Shown here: in pieces, positions 9,169 to 16,853 of the stretch
How the letters are laid out: each line of letters opens with the position of its first letter
Position numbering within the stretch: the stretch's first letter is position 1
Assembly (NCBI GenBank): GCA_051653405.1
Contig: JBOFWC010000089.1
Coordinates: 1-20,603, forward strand
Reading direction: 5' to 3'
Length of the DNA stretch: 20,603 bases
Source of the DNA: Proteocatella sp051653405
GTDB taxonomy: Bacteria > Bacillota > Clostridia > Peptostreptococcales > Filifactoraceae
Translations under genes and position numbers: made by a program
Notes under the pieces: generated by a model
Database searches by the model: none
The model's input: only the letters and a program-made list of their open reading frames with translations
What the model was told of the DNA's origin: nothing

Positions 9169-9922
9169 CAAGATTTCCTCCGAGCAAAGCTATTACTTCA
9201 ATAATTTTATTAAAAAATTCCTTTTGAGTATCATTTCCTCTATCTAGCTCATTAAAAATGCTTCCATCTTTAATGAATAAAATTCTATTGCAATGACTCG
9301 CAGTATACGCATCATGCGTTACCATTAATATAGTGGCTTCAAATTCAGTATTAAGCTTTTTTAAAATATCCAAAAGACCTCTTGCGGATTTTGAATCTAG
9401 CGAGCCGGTTGGCTCATCTGCTAAAATAAGTGATGGATCTGTAACTATTGCTCTAGCTGCCGCTATTTTTTGTTTTTGCCCCCCAGACATCTCATATGGA
9501 TATTTATACATTATCTCATTTAAATTTAAATCTTTTGAAACCTGTATTATTTTTGCTTCAACATCAGTATTCTTTGTCTTTGAAATTGATAGAGAAAGGG
9601 CTATATTCTCATAACCAGTTAAATTATCCAGCAAATTGAATTCTTGAAATATAAATCCTAATTTTTCTCTTCTAAATTTAGCTATCTCCTTAGAGGTCAT
9701 ATTAGTTATATTTTCCCCTGATATATATATGTTCCCTGATGTAACACTGTCTATTGTAGAAATACAGTTTAGTAAAGTTGTTTTCCCTGCGCCTGACGCT
9801 CCCATTATCCCCACATATTCACCTTTATCTACATAAAAGCTAATATTATCTAATACTTTATTTATCAAACCTTTTTTCCCGTAATATTTTTCTATATTTT
9901 CAACTCTTAATATTTCTTCCAT
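9158..9922 (-). CDS. Bce-type ABC transporter ATP-binding protein (BceA family)
   Basis: The 254-residue cytoplasmic ATPase powers the adjacent permease. Visible motifs are Walker A GASGAGKT at 41-48, Q-loop Q93 in FQEFNLL, signature MSGGQKQKIAAARA from 145, Walker B LILADEPTGSLDS at 165-177, and the switch histidine H203 in MVTHD. The signature begins MSGGQ instead of LSGGQ, a mild variation. It belongs to the MacB/LolD/Bce-like group, and the neighbouring 10-TM permease and two-component genes assign it to a Bce-type module. Its ribosome binding site (AGAAAGAG) is weak and lies 14 bp after the kinase gene. The end overlaps the permease start by about 11 bases, consistent with translational coupling. 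Confidence 0.93.
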   Translation of the reverse strand: MEEILRVENIEKYYGKKGLINKVLDNISFYVDKGEYVGIMGASGAGKTTLLNCISTIDSVTSGNIYISGENITNMTSKEIAKFRREKLGFIFQEFNLLDNLTGYENIALSLSISKTKNTDVEAKIIQVSKDLNLNEIMYKYPYEMSGGQKQKIAAARAIVTDPSLILADEPTGSLDSKSARGLLDILKKLNTEFEATILMVTHDAYTASHCNRILFIKDGSIFNELDRGNDTQKEFFNKIIEVIALLGGNLDVE

Positions 9923-9936
9923 ATAAAATTCTCTTT

Positions 9937-10947
9937 CTAATCAAATATAATACTTTTATCCTTTGGGAATAAAATATAAATACAAGTCCCCTTTCCAACT
10001 TCAGACTTTATGTCTATATTTAAATTCATCTTATTGCACATTTTTTTACAAAGATATAAGCCTATTCCTGTAGATTTACCAAAACTCCTTCCATTTTCGC
10101 CAGTAAACCCTTTTTCAAATACTTTTTTCAAATCTTTATCGGGTATTCCTATCCCATTATCTTGTATTTTTAGAATAACTTGAGTATCATTTTCAAAAGC
10201 CGAAAAAGAAAGTTTAAACTCTTCCTTTCTATATTTTATGCTATTTGAAATTATTTGACCTAAAATAAAATCCATCCATTTTAAATCAGCATACACAGTA
10301 CAATTTAGATTTTCAAACTCGAATTTAGCTTTTGAAGCAATCAACTGCTTTGAATGTTTTTTTATTGTAGATTTAACCATAGCCTCAATATTAAGTGATT
10401 TTATTATGTAATCTGTTTCAAGCATGGAACTTCTTGCATAAAATAATGCCTGTTCTATAAAACTATCTATTCTAGCTACTTCCTCAGATATACTTTTGGT
10501 AATTTCATTAGCATTATTTTTGCATATCAAATCAATACACGAAATTGGCAATTTTATTTCATGTATCCAAGTTTCAATATATTCTTTATACTCTTTTTGT
10601 ACAATTTTTTGGGTAGCAATTTCATCATTCATTGCTTTTGATGATTGTTTTAAAATATCATAGAGAATCTCTGCTTCAAGAAATTCTGGTTCCTCTAAAA
10701 ACTCTGCTATATATTGTTTTTTATCAAGTTTATTAAAAGAATCATATAATCTATTATAATATGTCATCTTCTTAATATATTCATAAAGTAACGCGAACAT
10801 TAAAGTTACTATTATAAATATTGATACTAAAATTGTAGCCTGATTGCTTATTTTATGAACTTTGAATAATAGTGATATAAAAAATACAATGAATATTTGT
10901 GAAAATATAAATACTAATTTATCCTTTACAAAATCAAAAAATTTCAT
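9937..10947 (-). CDS. Intramembrane-sensing histidine kinase, BceS-like
   Basis: The 336-residue sensor kinase has two TM helices at about 10-29 and 38-56 with only a short turn between them and no extracellular sensor domain. That is typical of kinases that take their signal from a partner BceAB-type transporter. The phospho-accepting histidine is H129 in WIHEIKLPI. The catalytic domain shows the N box with N235 (IISNSIKYR), the G1 box DNGIGIP at 263-269, and the G2 box TGIGLYLC at 293-300. It sits between the response regulator and transporter genes. Its likely Shine-Dalgarno (AGGG) overlaps the amber stop of the response regulator gene. The first 14 bases overlap the region that would be translated if that stop were absent. 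Confidence 0.93.
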   Translation of the reverse strand: MKFFDFVKDKLVFIFSQIFIVFFISLLFKVHKISNQATILVSIFIIVTLMFALLYEYIKKMTYYNRLYDSFNKLDKKQYIAEFLEEPEFLEAEILYDILKQSSKAMNDEIATQKIVQKEYKEYIETWIHEIKLPISCIDLICKNNANEITKSISEEVARIDSFIEQALFYARSSMLETDYIIKSLNIEAMVKSTIKKHSKQLIASKAKFEFENLNCTVYADLKWMDFILGQIISNSIKYRKEEFKLSFSAFENDTQVILKIQDNGIGIPDKDLKKVFEKGFTGENGRSFGKSTGIGLYLCKKMCNKMNLNIDIKSEVGKGTCIYILFPKDKSIIFD

Positions 10948-10957
10948 ATTGAATACC

Positions 10958-11605
10958 CTAACCCTCTTTTGTTGAAATAAAATTTGACGCTCCTATCTCT
11001 TCCATTTTTTTACGCAATCTATTTACATTTACAGTTAATGTATTGTCGTCCACAAACTCATCATTTTGCCAAAGCGCATCCATAAGCTCATCTCGACTTA
11101 CAATATTTTCTGCATTTTCAATTAATACACTTAGAATTTTCAATTCATTTTTAGTAAGTTCTATTTTATTTTCTTTATACGCAAGAATTCCTCTTGATAA
11201 ATACAAAGTTAATCCATTATAGTTTAGTGTATTATCTGTAGTTTTTCGACCCGTCCTTTTCAAAATAGCTGATATTCTAGCAAGTAATATTTGAGAATTA
11301 TAAGGTTTAGTTATAAAATCATCTGCCCCTAAATTCATACTCATAAGTTCATCCATATCGCTATCTCTACTTGTAACAATTATGATTGGTATATCTGAAA
11401 TATTTCTAAGTTCTCTACATATATGATAGCCATCAAAATAAGGTAAATTTACATCCAGTAAAACCAAATCAGGCTTTTCGATCATAATGGTTTTCACCAT
11501 ATCCTTATAATTTTCACTAGAAATACACTCATAGTCATATTTAATCAAAAATTTTATTAGTTCTGATTTTAATTTCAGGTCATCTTCTACTACAAATATT
11601 TTCAT
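10958..11605 (-). CDS. OmpR/PhoB-family response regulator, BceR-like, with shortened C-terminus
   Basis: The receiver domain covers about residues 1-115, with phospho-acceptor D51 (LLDVNLP), acidic D8/D9, T78 and K100 (TKPY). The winged-helix DNA-binding domain follows (LTKNELKIL, then DDNTLTVNVNRLRKKM). I use the ATG at 11605, preceded by GGAG 9 bases upstream; an upstream ATG at 11629 has no ribosome binding site and lies about at or before the predicted transcription start. The protein ends in STKEG, where family members normally continue through a G-x-G-aromatic end of the wing. An in-frame TAG is followed by seven codons (GIQYEIF) and a TGA, so a C-terminal nonsense change is suspected. 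The first 215 residues are intact. The partner kinase follows directly. Confidence 0.9.
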   Translation of the reverse strand: MKIFVVEDDLKLKSELIKFLIKYDYECISSENYKDMVKTIMIEKPDLVLLDVNLPYFDGYHICRELRNISDIPIIIVTSRDSDMDELMSMNLGADDFITKPYNSQILLARISAILKRTGRKTTDNTLNYNGLTLYLSRGILAYKENKIELTKNELKILSVLIENAENIVSRDELMDALWQNDEFVDDNTLTVNVNRLRKKMEEIGASNFISTKEG

Positions 11606-11629
11606 ATAATCAACTCCGTCTTTACTCAT

Positions 11630-11658
11630 ATTCTACTATTGTTTTCTAAATACTGCAA
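11630..11658 (-). promoter_or_regulatory. Candidate promoter of the Bce-type operon
   Basis: On the minus strand, a -10 TAGAAT (11630-11635) is separated by 17 bp from a weak -35 TTGCAG (11653-11658). The predicted start of transcription, near 11623, leaves a leader of about 18 bases before the ATG at 11605. I saw no TNACA-N4-TGTNA palindrome in this gap, although that motif is the usual Bce-type regulator site. Confidence 0.45.
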
Positions 11659-11661
11659 AAC

Positions 11662-11711
11662 AAAAAAATCCCAAATAGAAATATTTTAAAATCAATATAC
11701 TTCTTTTTGGG
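11662..11711 (-). terminator. Terminator of the traX-M13 peptidase operon
   Basis: A 15-bp stem pairs 11670-11684 with 11697-11711, with one mismatch and one G-U pair, and on the minus strand is followed by a run of seven T (11662-11668). It lies 36 bp after the peptidase stop codon and just upstream of the next operon's promoter. Confidence 0.85.
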
Positions 11712-11747
11712 AATTTTTAAAATTTTAAAGTTAAATAGATGTGTTTT

Positions 11748-13736
11748 TTACCAAATGTCTATTCTATTTTCTGATTTAGTATATAGCTTATCGCCTTCTT
11801 TTACTCCATATGTTTCATAGAATTCATCTACATTAGTCAAAACTCCATTTACTCTAAATTTAACAGGTGAATGAGAATCTACCGTTAAAAGGAATTTTGA
11901 TAACTCCTCTGTTTGAATTTCTTTCCAAATACCTGAATATGATTTAAAGAATATCTCATATTCTGATTTTTGAGTTGTCTCCAATGAATCAAGCGCAACT
12001 TCCACACCACCCAAATCTGCTATATTTTCACCTAATGTAAATGTTCCATTTACAAATTCATTTGGTAAAACTTCATATTTGTCATATTGTGCTACAAGCT
12101 GTGCTGTTCTTTTTTGATATTCCTTTAAATCTTTATCCGTCCACCAGTTTACCATATTTCCATTTTCATCAAACTTTGAACCCATATCATCAAATGCATG
12201 TGATATTTCATGGCCTATAACAGTTCCTATTCCACCTAAATTTTTAGCCTTGCCTGCTCCATATTTGTAAAAAGGATCTTGCAATATTCCTGCTGGGAAT
12301 ACAATTTCATTAACCGTTGGATTATAATATGCATTTACCGTCTGAGGAGTCATTCCCCATTCAGTTCTATCTACAGGCTGATCTAATTTGCTAAGCTGTC
12401 TTAATCTAAAATACTCATTTATATTTTTTACATTTTCATATAAAGAGCCGCCATTTTTGTATGTTTTTATATTAACCGAAGAATAATCCTCCCATTTATT
12501 TGGATAGCCTATTTTTATATCCATTGTTTCTAATTTTTTTATAGCTCTTTTTTTAGTCGCTTCACTTATCCAGTCTAAGCCATTTATTCTATCTTCATAT
12601 GAGTCAATTATATCCTTTACCATTAATTCGACATCAGCTTTAGCTTCTTTTGAAAAACGCTTCTCAACATATACTTTTCCTAACAGCTCTCCAAGAAGCC
12701 CATCTACCGTTGATACTGCTCTCTCATCAACTGGTAGCATCGTATCTACTCCAGAAAATATTTTTTCATATTCAAATTGAGCTTTTTCAAAATCACTAGA
12801 TAGCATTCCCGCTGACTCTCTAAGAACTATAGCCTCAAGATAGTTTTTATAGCTTTCTAGATTTTTTTCTTCAAGTAAAGTATTTAGTTTTTTGAAATAC
12901 TCAGGTTGTCCAACTATTATTTTTTTCGCTTTCTCCAATCCTAGTTCAGATAATGAAGCTTTCCAATTTAAATTTGGAGCTAATTTTTCCAACTCTGACA
13001 TAGTATATACATTATATTGTTTTTCTAAATCCATAGCCTCTTCTTTTGAAAGCATTACCGCTGCAATAGATTTTTCATAATCATATACATTTTGAGCTTT
13101 TTTAGAAGCGCTTTGCTTATCGTCTCCATTTAAAACAAATAACTTTGTAAGATACTCTTTATAAGCTTTTTGAATATTCTTTGTGTCTTGATCTGAACTC
13201 GAATAGTACTCAACATCATCAAGCCCTAGACTTCCTGGTTCTATATCAAGTATATTTTTACTACTATCTTTTGGATCCGCTGTAATCATATAAGTAAATA
13301 CACTATCATTTCCAATCTTAGCAAGTTCTGACATAACTAATTGTAATTCTTTTAAACTAGTCGCATCATTTATTTTTTTAGTGTATCCTTTTATTGGTCC
13401 AGCGCCTTGTTCATTTCTACTTTTATAGTCTACAAAAGCATTATATAAATCTACAATCTTCTTTTCATCACTACCCTCTTTTAAATCAGTCCTATTTCGG
13501 TATGATTCTATAATAAGTTTCAAATCATCTGAAGCTTTTTTGTATAAAATATCAGTATTTCCCCAAGATGAATACCCTTCTGGAATCTTTGCTTCTTTTA
13601 ACCAAGCTTCATTTGAAGCAGTAAAAAAATCGTCTTGAGGTCTTACTTTTCCCTCCGCAAATACAGGTTGATACATTGGGAATATTCCACCCATGGCAAT
13701 TGTTGCCGATAATACTAAAGAACACATTTTTTTCAT
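11748..13736 (-). CDS. Secreted M13-family (neprilysin/PepO-like) zinc metallopeptidase
   Basis: The 662-residue product is an M13 endopeptidase, a family that cuts small peptides. The zinc site is HEISH at 509-513 (H509, E510, H513) and the third ligand E570 lies in ENIAD at 570-574, with D574 as the supporting aspartate. NAYYNP near 468-473 is the substrate-binding NAYY motif of the family. The C-terminus has RVNGVLTNVDEFYE and ends in W, as in full-length members. Residues 1-27 form a signal peptide with a probable cut after VFA27, so the enzyme should be exported, unlike cytoplasmic PepO of lactic acid bacteria. There is no lipobox. An AAAGGG site lies 8 bases before the ATG. It follows the TraX-family gene by 32 bp, probably as the second gene of that operon. 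Confidence 0.94.
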   Translation of the reverse strand: MKKMCSLVLSATIAMGGIFPMYQPVFAEGKVRPQDDFFTASNEAWLKEAKIPEGYSSWGNTDILYKKASDDLKLIIESYRNRTDLKEGSDEKKIVDLYNAFVDYKSRNEQGAGPIKGYTKKINDATSLKELQLVMSELAKIGNDSVFTYMITADPKDSSKNILDIEPGSLGLDDVEYYSSSDQDTKNIQKAYKEYLTKLFVLNGDDKQSASKKAQNVYDYEKSIAAVMLSKEEAMDLEKQYNVYTMSELEKLAPNLNWKASLSELGLEKAKKIIVGQPEYFKKLNTLLEEKNLESYKNYLEAIVLRESAGMLSSDFEKAQFEYEKIFSGVDTMLPVDERAVSTVDGLLGELLGKVYVEKRFSKEAKADVELMVKDIIDSYEDRINGLDWISEATKKRAIKKLETMDIKIGYPNKWEDYSSVNIKTYKNGGSLYENVKNINEYFRLRQLSKLDQPVDRTEWGMTPQTVNAYYNPTVNEIVFPAGILQDPFYKYGAGKAKNLGGIGTVIGHEISHAFDDMGSKFDENGNMVNWWTDKDLKEYQKRTAQLVAQYDKYEVLPNEFVNGTFTLGENIADLGGVEVALDSLETTQKSEYEIFFKSYSGIWKEIQTEELSKFLLTVDSHSPVKFRVNGVLTNVDEFYETYGVKEGDKLYTKSENRIDIW

Positions 13737-13768
13737 ATAATTTTCCCTTTCTTAAAACAATTATTTAT

Positions 13769-14476
13769 TTAATTTATATAAAACCCTAAAATATGCAAAG
13801 CCCATATATGCAATGGATAAAATAAGTAAAACAAGTATTTTGCACTTCTTCCTTTGACCCCATTATATGCCCATATAAATGGTAGTGAGAATATCATCAT
13901 CCATTGGAATTGCTCTAAAAATAAAACCCTTAAATTTAATCCGCCTGGCTGAATTGCTACTAAACCAATACATATTAGTAACGATACCGCAGTAAATGCG
14001 ATTGACATAGTTGTTTTGTTTTTTCTGAAATAATAAAATACTAATGTCATAGGTATTCCTAAAATAGATGCTTCAGTTAAAATAGATGCTCCTGCAATTA
14101 GTATACATAATAACGATCCTAAAAAATAGTTTTTACTTTCTTTCATCCATTCTAATATATAAATGAATAAACTAGATAATGCAAGTGATAAGAATATACT
14201 ATTATTAATTCTAACCTCATTATGTAGTAATACTTTACTTACTACAATATTTCCCGCTAACATAATAAATCCCGCTAAGAACAACCTTGCAATATACCTT
14301 TTTTTATTTCTAGTATGAAAAAAACCTTCCACACTTATAAAAAAAAATATTGGTGCTACAACTCTACCTATCCAGTTAAACCAAATCGGAGTATAAAATG
14401 CATAGTGCAGGTGATCCATCACCATCAACAACAATGCTAATACTTTAAGCTTAAACGAATCTAATCTCATTTTCAT
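13769..14476 (-). CDS. TraX-family integral membrane protein
   Basis: The product has about 235 residues and multiple hydrophobic segments. TraX-family features are visible: MDHLHY near 20-25, GRVVAPIFFFISVEGFFHTR near 38-57, and a C-terminal FYPLHIWALH. F-plasmid TraX acetylates pilin, but chromosomal Firmicutes members are mostly uncharacterised, and nothing else here is conjugative, so a plasmid-transfer role should not be assumed. The start is ambiguous: the sequence after GAGAGG reads TTG-ATG-AAA-ATG. ATG 14476 is 3 bases and ATG 14470 is 9 bases from the ribosome binding site, so 14470 is also plausible; TTG 14479 is less likely. It is the first gene of a two-gene unit with the M13 peptidase. 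A palindrome and candidate promoter lie upstream. Confidence 0.88.
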   Translation of the reverse strand: MKMRLDSFKLKVLALLLMVMDHLHYAFYTPIWFNWIGRVVAPIFFFISVEGFFHTRNKKRYIARLFLAGFIMLAGNIVVSKVLLHNEVRINNSIFLSLALSSLFIYILEWMKESKNYFLGSLLCILIAGASILTEASILGIPMTLVFYYFRKNKTTMSIAFTAVSLLICIGLVAIQPGGLNLRVLFLEQFQWMMIFSLPFIWAYNGVKGRSAKYLFYLFYPLHIWALHILGFYIN

Positions 14477-14512
14477 CAACCTCTCTTATTAATTATCTGC
14501 TACTGTATATGT

Positions 14513-14542
14513 ATTTTACTATTAAAAAGCCCTTCTTTACAA
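14513..14542 (-). promoter_or_regulatory. Candidate promoter of the traX-M13 operon
   Basis: On the minus strand, a -35 TTGTAA (14537-14542) and a -10 TAAAAT (14513-14518) are separated by 18 bp. Transcription would start near 14506, giving a leader of about 30 bases before the TraX start. Confidence 0.5.
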
Positions 14543-14562
14543 TCTATTTGACTTACGTTAAG

Positions 14563-14578
14563 GTGACATTTTTGTCAC
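14563..14578. promoter_or_regulatory. Perfect 16-bp palindrome, likely operator of traX-M13
   Basis: GTGACA-TTTT-TGTCAC is a perfect 6-4-6 inverted repeat. It lies 20 bp upstream of the candidate -35 box, centred at about -65, which suits an activator site. It lacks a T-tract on either side that would make it a terminator. The core TGACA-N4-TGTCA fits the published Bce-type response-regulator consensus TNACA-N4-TGTNA, but other regulator families also bind such symmetry. Confidence 0.55.
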
Positions 14579-14625
14579 AAAAAAATCTCAAACTGTTCTT
14601 TTTTAATTAGAACAATTTGAGATTT
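14579..14625 (-). terminator. Terminator of the rnf operon
   Basis: A 17-bp stem pairs 14583-14599 with 14609-14625 around a 9-base loop, with a single G-U position, and is followed on the minus strand by seven T (14579-14585). It begins 28 bp after the rnfB stop codon. Confidence 0.92.
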
Positions 14626-14653
14626 ATATTTTATATGTCTGTATTAAAACAAA

Positions 14654-15634
14654 CTATATCATATTTATTGCTTTTTTAGGACATTTCTTAGCACAAACTG
14701 AACATCCTATACATTTATCTTTATCTACAGTGTGAAGTTGCTTAAGTTCTCCTGTTATTGCTTCTACTGGACAATTCTTAGCACAGATAGTACATCCTAC
14801 ACAAAGATCTGCTACTATATCTGCTTTTTTACGCTTAGAAAGATCTCCAGCTATAGCTTTTGTAGGACACTTCTCTACACATATCATACAACTTGTACAT
14901 TTTGAGTAGTCTATTTTTGCAACATTGTTTTCTACATGAATTGCATCAAATGGACAGTTTTTCTCACATATTCCACAAGCTATACAGCCTACATTACAGT
15001 TAACTTTTACATCTTTACCTTTATTTTTGTTTATACAGTCAACTACAACTTCTTTTGACATTGGTACAAGTTCAATTATTCCTTTTGGACAAGCTTCTAT
15101 ACACTTTCCACAAGAAACACATTTTTCTGGATCAACATGAGCGATTCCATCCTCTAATACGTGAATTGCATCAAACGGACATACCTTCTCACAAGTTCCA
15201 AGTCCCATACATCCGAACTCACATGCTTTTGGGCCTCCACCAGCAACCATAGCAGCTGCCTTACAATCTAGTATTCCATTATATTTAGCTCTATCTTTTG
15301 CATTAGTACTTGTTCCATTACATAATACTCTTGCAACTTGTTTTTCTCCTGCTTGAGCTTCAACACCCATTATTGCACTTACTTTTTCTGCTACAGCAGC
15401 TCCTCCTACTGGGCAAGCATTTACTGGAGCATTTCCTGCTACAATTGCTGACGCTAGTCCTCCACATCCTGGAAAACCACAACCTCCACAGTTTGCTCCT
15501 GGAAGTACATCTAATATATCTGTCTCTCTTTGATCTACTTCAACGGCAAATTTTTGAGCTGCATAAGCAAGTCCCGCACCAAAAACAAGTCCCATCGCTG
15601 ATAAACTTACTACTGAATTTACTATTGGATTCAC
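14654..15634 (-). CDS. rnfB: Rnf complex subunit RnfB (polyferredoxin)
   Basis: RnfB is the electron-entry subunit of the Rnf complex, taking electrons from reduced ferredoxin. A single N-terminal TM helix lies at about 5-26. A four-cysteine Fe-S module follows (C49, C52, C57, C74), then six CxxCxxCxxxC-type motifs: 138-152 (with wider spacing), 172-182, 217-227, 246-256, 278-288 and 308-318. That suggests up to seven [4Fe-4S] clusters, against three in the short proteobacterial RsxB/RnfB. Long C-terminal ferredoxin extensions are known from clostridial RnfB. The start is GTG with AGGAGG 7 bases upstream, 11 bp after rnfA. It is the last gene of rnfCDGEAB, followed by the operon terminator. 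Confidence 0.97.
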   Translation of the reverse strand: MNPIVNSVVSLSAMGLVFGAGLAYAAQKFAVEVDQRETDILDVLPGANCGGCGFPGCGGLASAIVAGNAPVNACPVGGAAVAEKVSAIMGVEAQAGEKQVARVLCNGTSTNAKDRAKYNGILDCKAAAMVAGGGPKACEFGCMGLGTCEKVCPFDAIHVLEDGIAHVDPEKCVSCGKCIEACPKGIIELVPMSKEVVVDCINKNKGKDVKVNCNVGCIACGICEKNCPFDAIHVENNVAKIDYSKCTSCMICVEKCPTKAIAGDLSKRKKADIVADLCVGCTICAKNCPVEAITGELKQLHTVDKDKCIGCSVCAKKCPKKAINMI

Positions 15635-15645
15635 TATACTACCTC

Positions 15646-16224
15646 CTATTTAACCAATCCACTAAAGCCTAAGAACGCAATTGACATAAGCCCTGCTGTA
15701 ATTAGTGCAATAGGGAAACCTTGAAATGATTTTGGAATATCTGACATTTCTAATCTTTCTCTTATTCCTGCAAAAAGAACAATCGAAAGTGTAAAACCTA
15801 CTGCCCCACCAAAACCATTAAATAAAGTTTCAATTAGATTGTACTCATTTTGAATATTAAGTATCGCAACCCCTAGTACCGCACAGTTTGTAGTTATAAG
15901 CGGAAGAAAAACTCCAAGTGCCTGATAAAGCGTTGGTGATGTCTTTTGTATTACCATTTCAACAAACTGAACAAGTGATGCTATTACCAAAATAAATGCT
16001 ATTGTTTGTAAATATTCTATACCTAGTGGAACTAAAATTAACTTCTGAGCCAAATAGGTAAATAGTGATGCTACAGTCATAACGAAAGTTACGGCCATTC
16101 CCATACCAAGAGCTGTTTCAACTTTTTTAGAAACTCCTAGAAATGGACAGCAACCTAGGAACTTTGACATTACGAAGTTGTTAACAAGTACAGAACTTAA
16201 TAATATAATTAATATTGATTTCAT
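15646..16224 (-). CDS. rnfA: Rnf complex membrane subunit RnfA
   Basis: The 192-residue protein has six predicted TM segments and belongs to the RnfA/NqrE family. The conserved membrane cysteines are C25/C26 (in KFLGCCPFLG) and C114 (in TTNCAVLG). In studied Rnf and Nqr complexes, the equivalent cysteines of this subunit and RnfE jointly hold a [2Fe-2S] cluster inside the membrane. GGGAGG lies 6 bases before the ATG. An out-of-frame ATG 5 bases further upstream opens only ATG-AAA-TGA and is too close to the ribosome binding site to matter. It follows rnfE by 15 bp. Confidence 0.97.
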   Translation of the reverse strand: MKSILIILLSSVLVNNFVMSKFLGCCPFLGVSKKVETALGMGMAVTFVMTVASLFTYLAQKLILVPLGIEYLQTIAFILVIASLVQFVEMVIQKTSPTLYQALGVFLPLITTNCAVLGVAILNIQNEYNLIETLFNGFGGAVGFTLSIVLFAGIRERLEMSDIPKSFQGFPIALITAGLMSIAFLGFSGLVK

Positions 16225-16239
16225 TTCATTCCTCCCTGA

Positions 16240-16839
16240 TTAATTAGTAGATTTTCTTGACTTATATTTATTTATAATAGCCAAGATCATACCTAAAACT
16301 AAAAACGCACCAGGAGGAAGTATCATTATAAGTGCAGGCTGGAAGCTTGCTCCAAATAGTGAAAATCCAAAAATACTACCATTTCCTAAAAGTTCTCTTA
16401 TAGAACCTAAGATAGTAAGTGCCATCGCAAATCCAAGTCCCATTCCTAATCCATCACCAATTGAAGCTACTGGACCATTCTTAGATGCAAAACTTTCTGC
16501 TCTTGCTAGAATTATACAGTTAACAACAATAAGTGGAATGAATAGTCCAAGTGCAGCATCAAGCGCTGGCATATATGCCTTAAGTAACATTCCTACTATA
16601 GTAACAAACGATGCGATTATTACAACATATGCTGGTATTCTTATTTTTGAAGGTATTGCTTTTCTTAAAACTGATATTGCAAAGTTTGAAAGAATAAGTA
16701 CCGCTGTTGTTGCAAGTCCCATTCCTAGTCCATTTATTGCAGAAGTCGTTACTGCTAGGGTTGGACACATACCTAGTACTTGCGAAAAAGTTGGGTTTTC
16801 ATCTATTAACCCGTTTTTTATTGCTTGAAAAAAGTTCAT
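16240..16839 (-). CDS. rnfE: Rnf complex membrane subunit RnfE
   Basis: The 199-residue protein is the inverted-topology partner of RnfA in the RnfE/NqrD family, with six TM segments. C25 in LGMCPTLAV and C108 in VVNCIILAR are the cysteines expected to share the intramembrane [2Fe-2S] cluster with RnfA. The sequence around 83-110 (GMLLKAYMPALDAALGLFIP, then LIVVNC) is typical. AGGAGG lies 10 bases before the ATG, and the gene starts 14 bp after the rnfG stop. Confidence 0.97.
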   Translation of the reverse strand: MNFFQAIKNGLIDENPTFSQVLGMCPTLAVTTSAINGLGMGLATTAVLILSNFAISVLRKAIPSKIRIPAYVVIIASFVTIVGMLLKAYMPALDAALGLFIPLIVVNCIILARAESFASKNGPVASIGDGLGMGLGFAMALTILGSIRELLGNGSIFGFSLFGASFQPALIMILPPGAFLVLGMILAIINKYKSRKSTN

Positions 16840-16853
16840 TTAGACTAGCCCTC

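Noticed and set aside
11606..11629. Upstream ATG adding eight residues to the Bce-type response regulator
   Set aside because: There is no Shine-Dalgarno sequence before it, it lies about at or before the predicted transcription start, and the ATG at 11605 has GGAG and matches the usual MKI(F/L)VVEDD start.
13769..14476. TraX-family gene as evidence of a conjugative element
   Set aside because: No relaxase, coupling protein, pilus or integrase genes are nearby, and chromosomal TraX homologues are common outside conjugative elements.
14563..14578. Palindrome read as a terminator hairpin
   Set aside because: It has only 6 bp per arm, no T-tract after it on the minus strand and an A-run after it on the plus strand; the strong rnf terminator is directly beside it.
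15310..15672. 120-codon leucine-rich open frame on the plus strand
   Set aside because: Its low-complexity leucine/histidine content is the reverse complement of rnfB; it has no ribosome binding site or family match.
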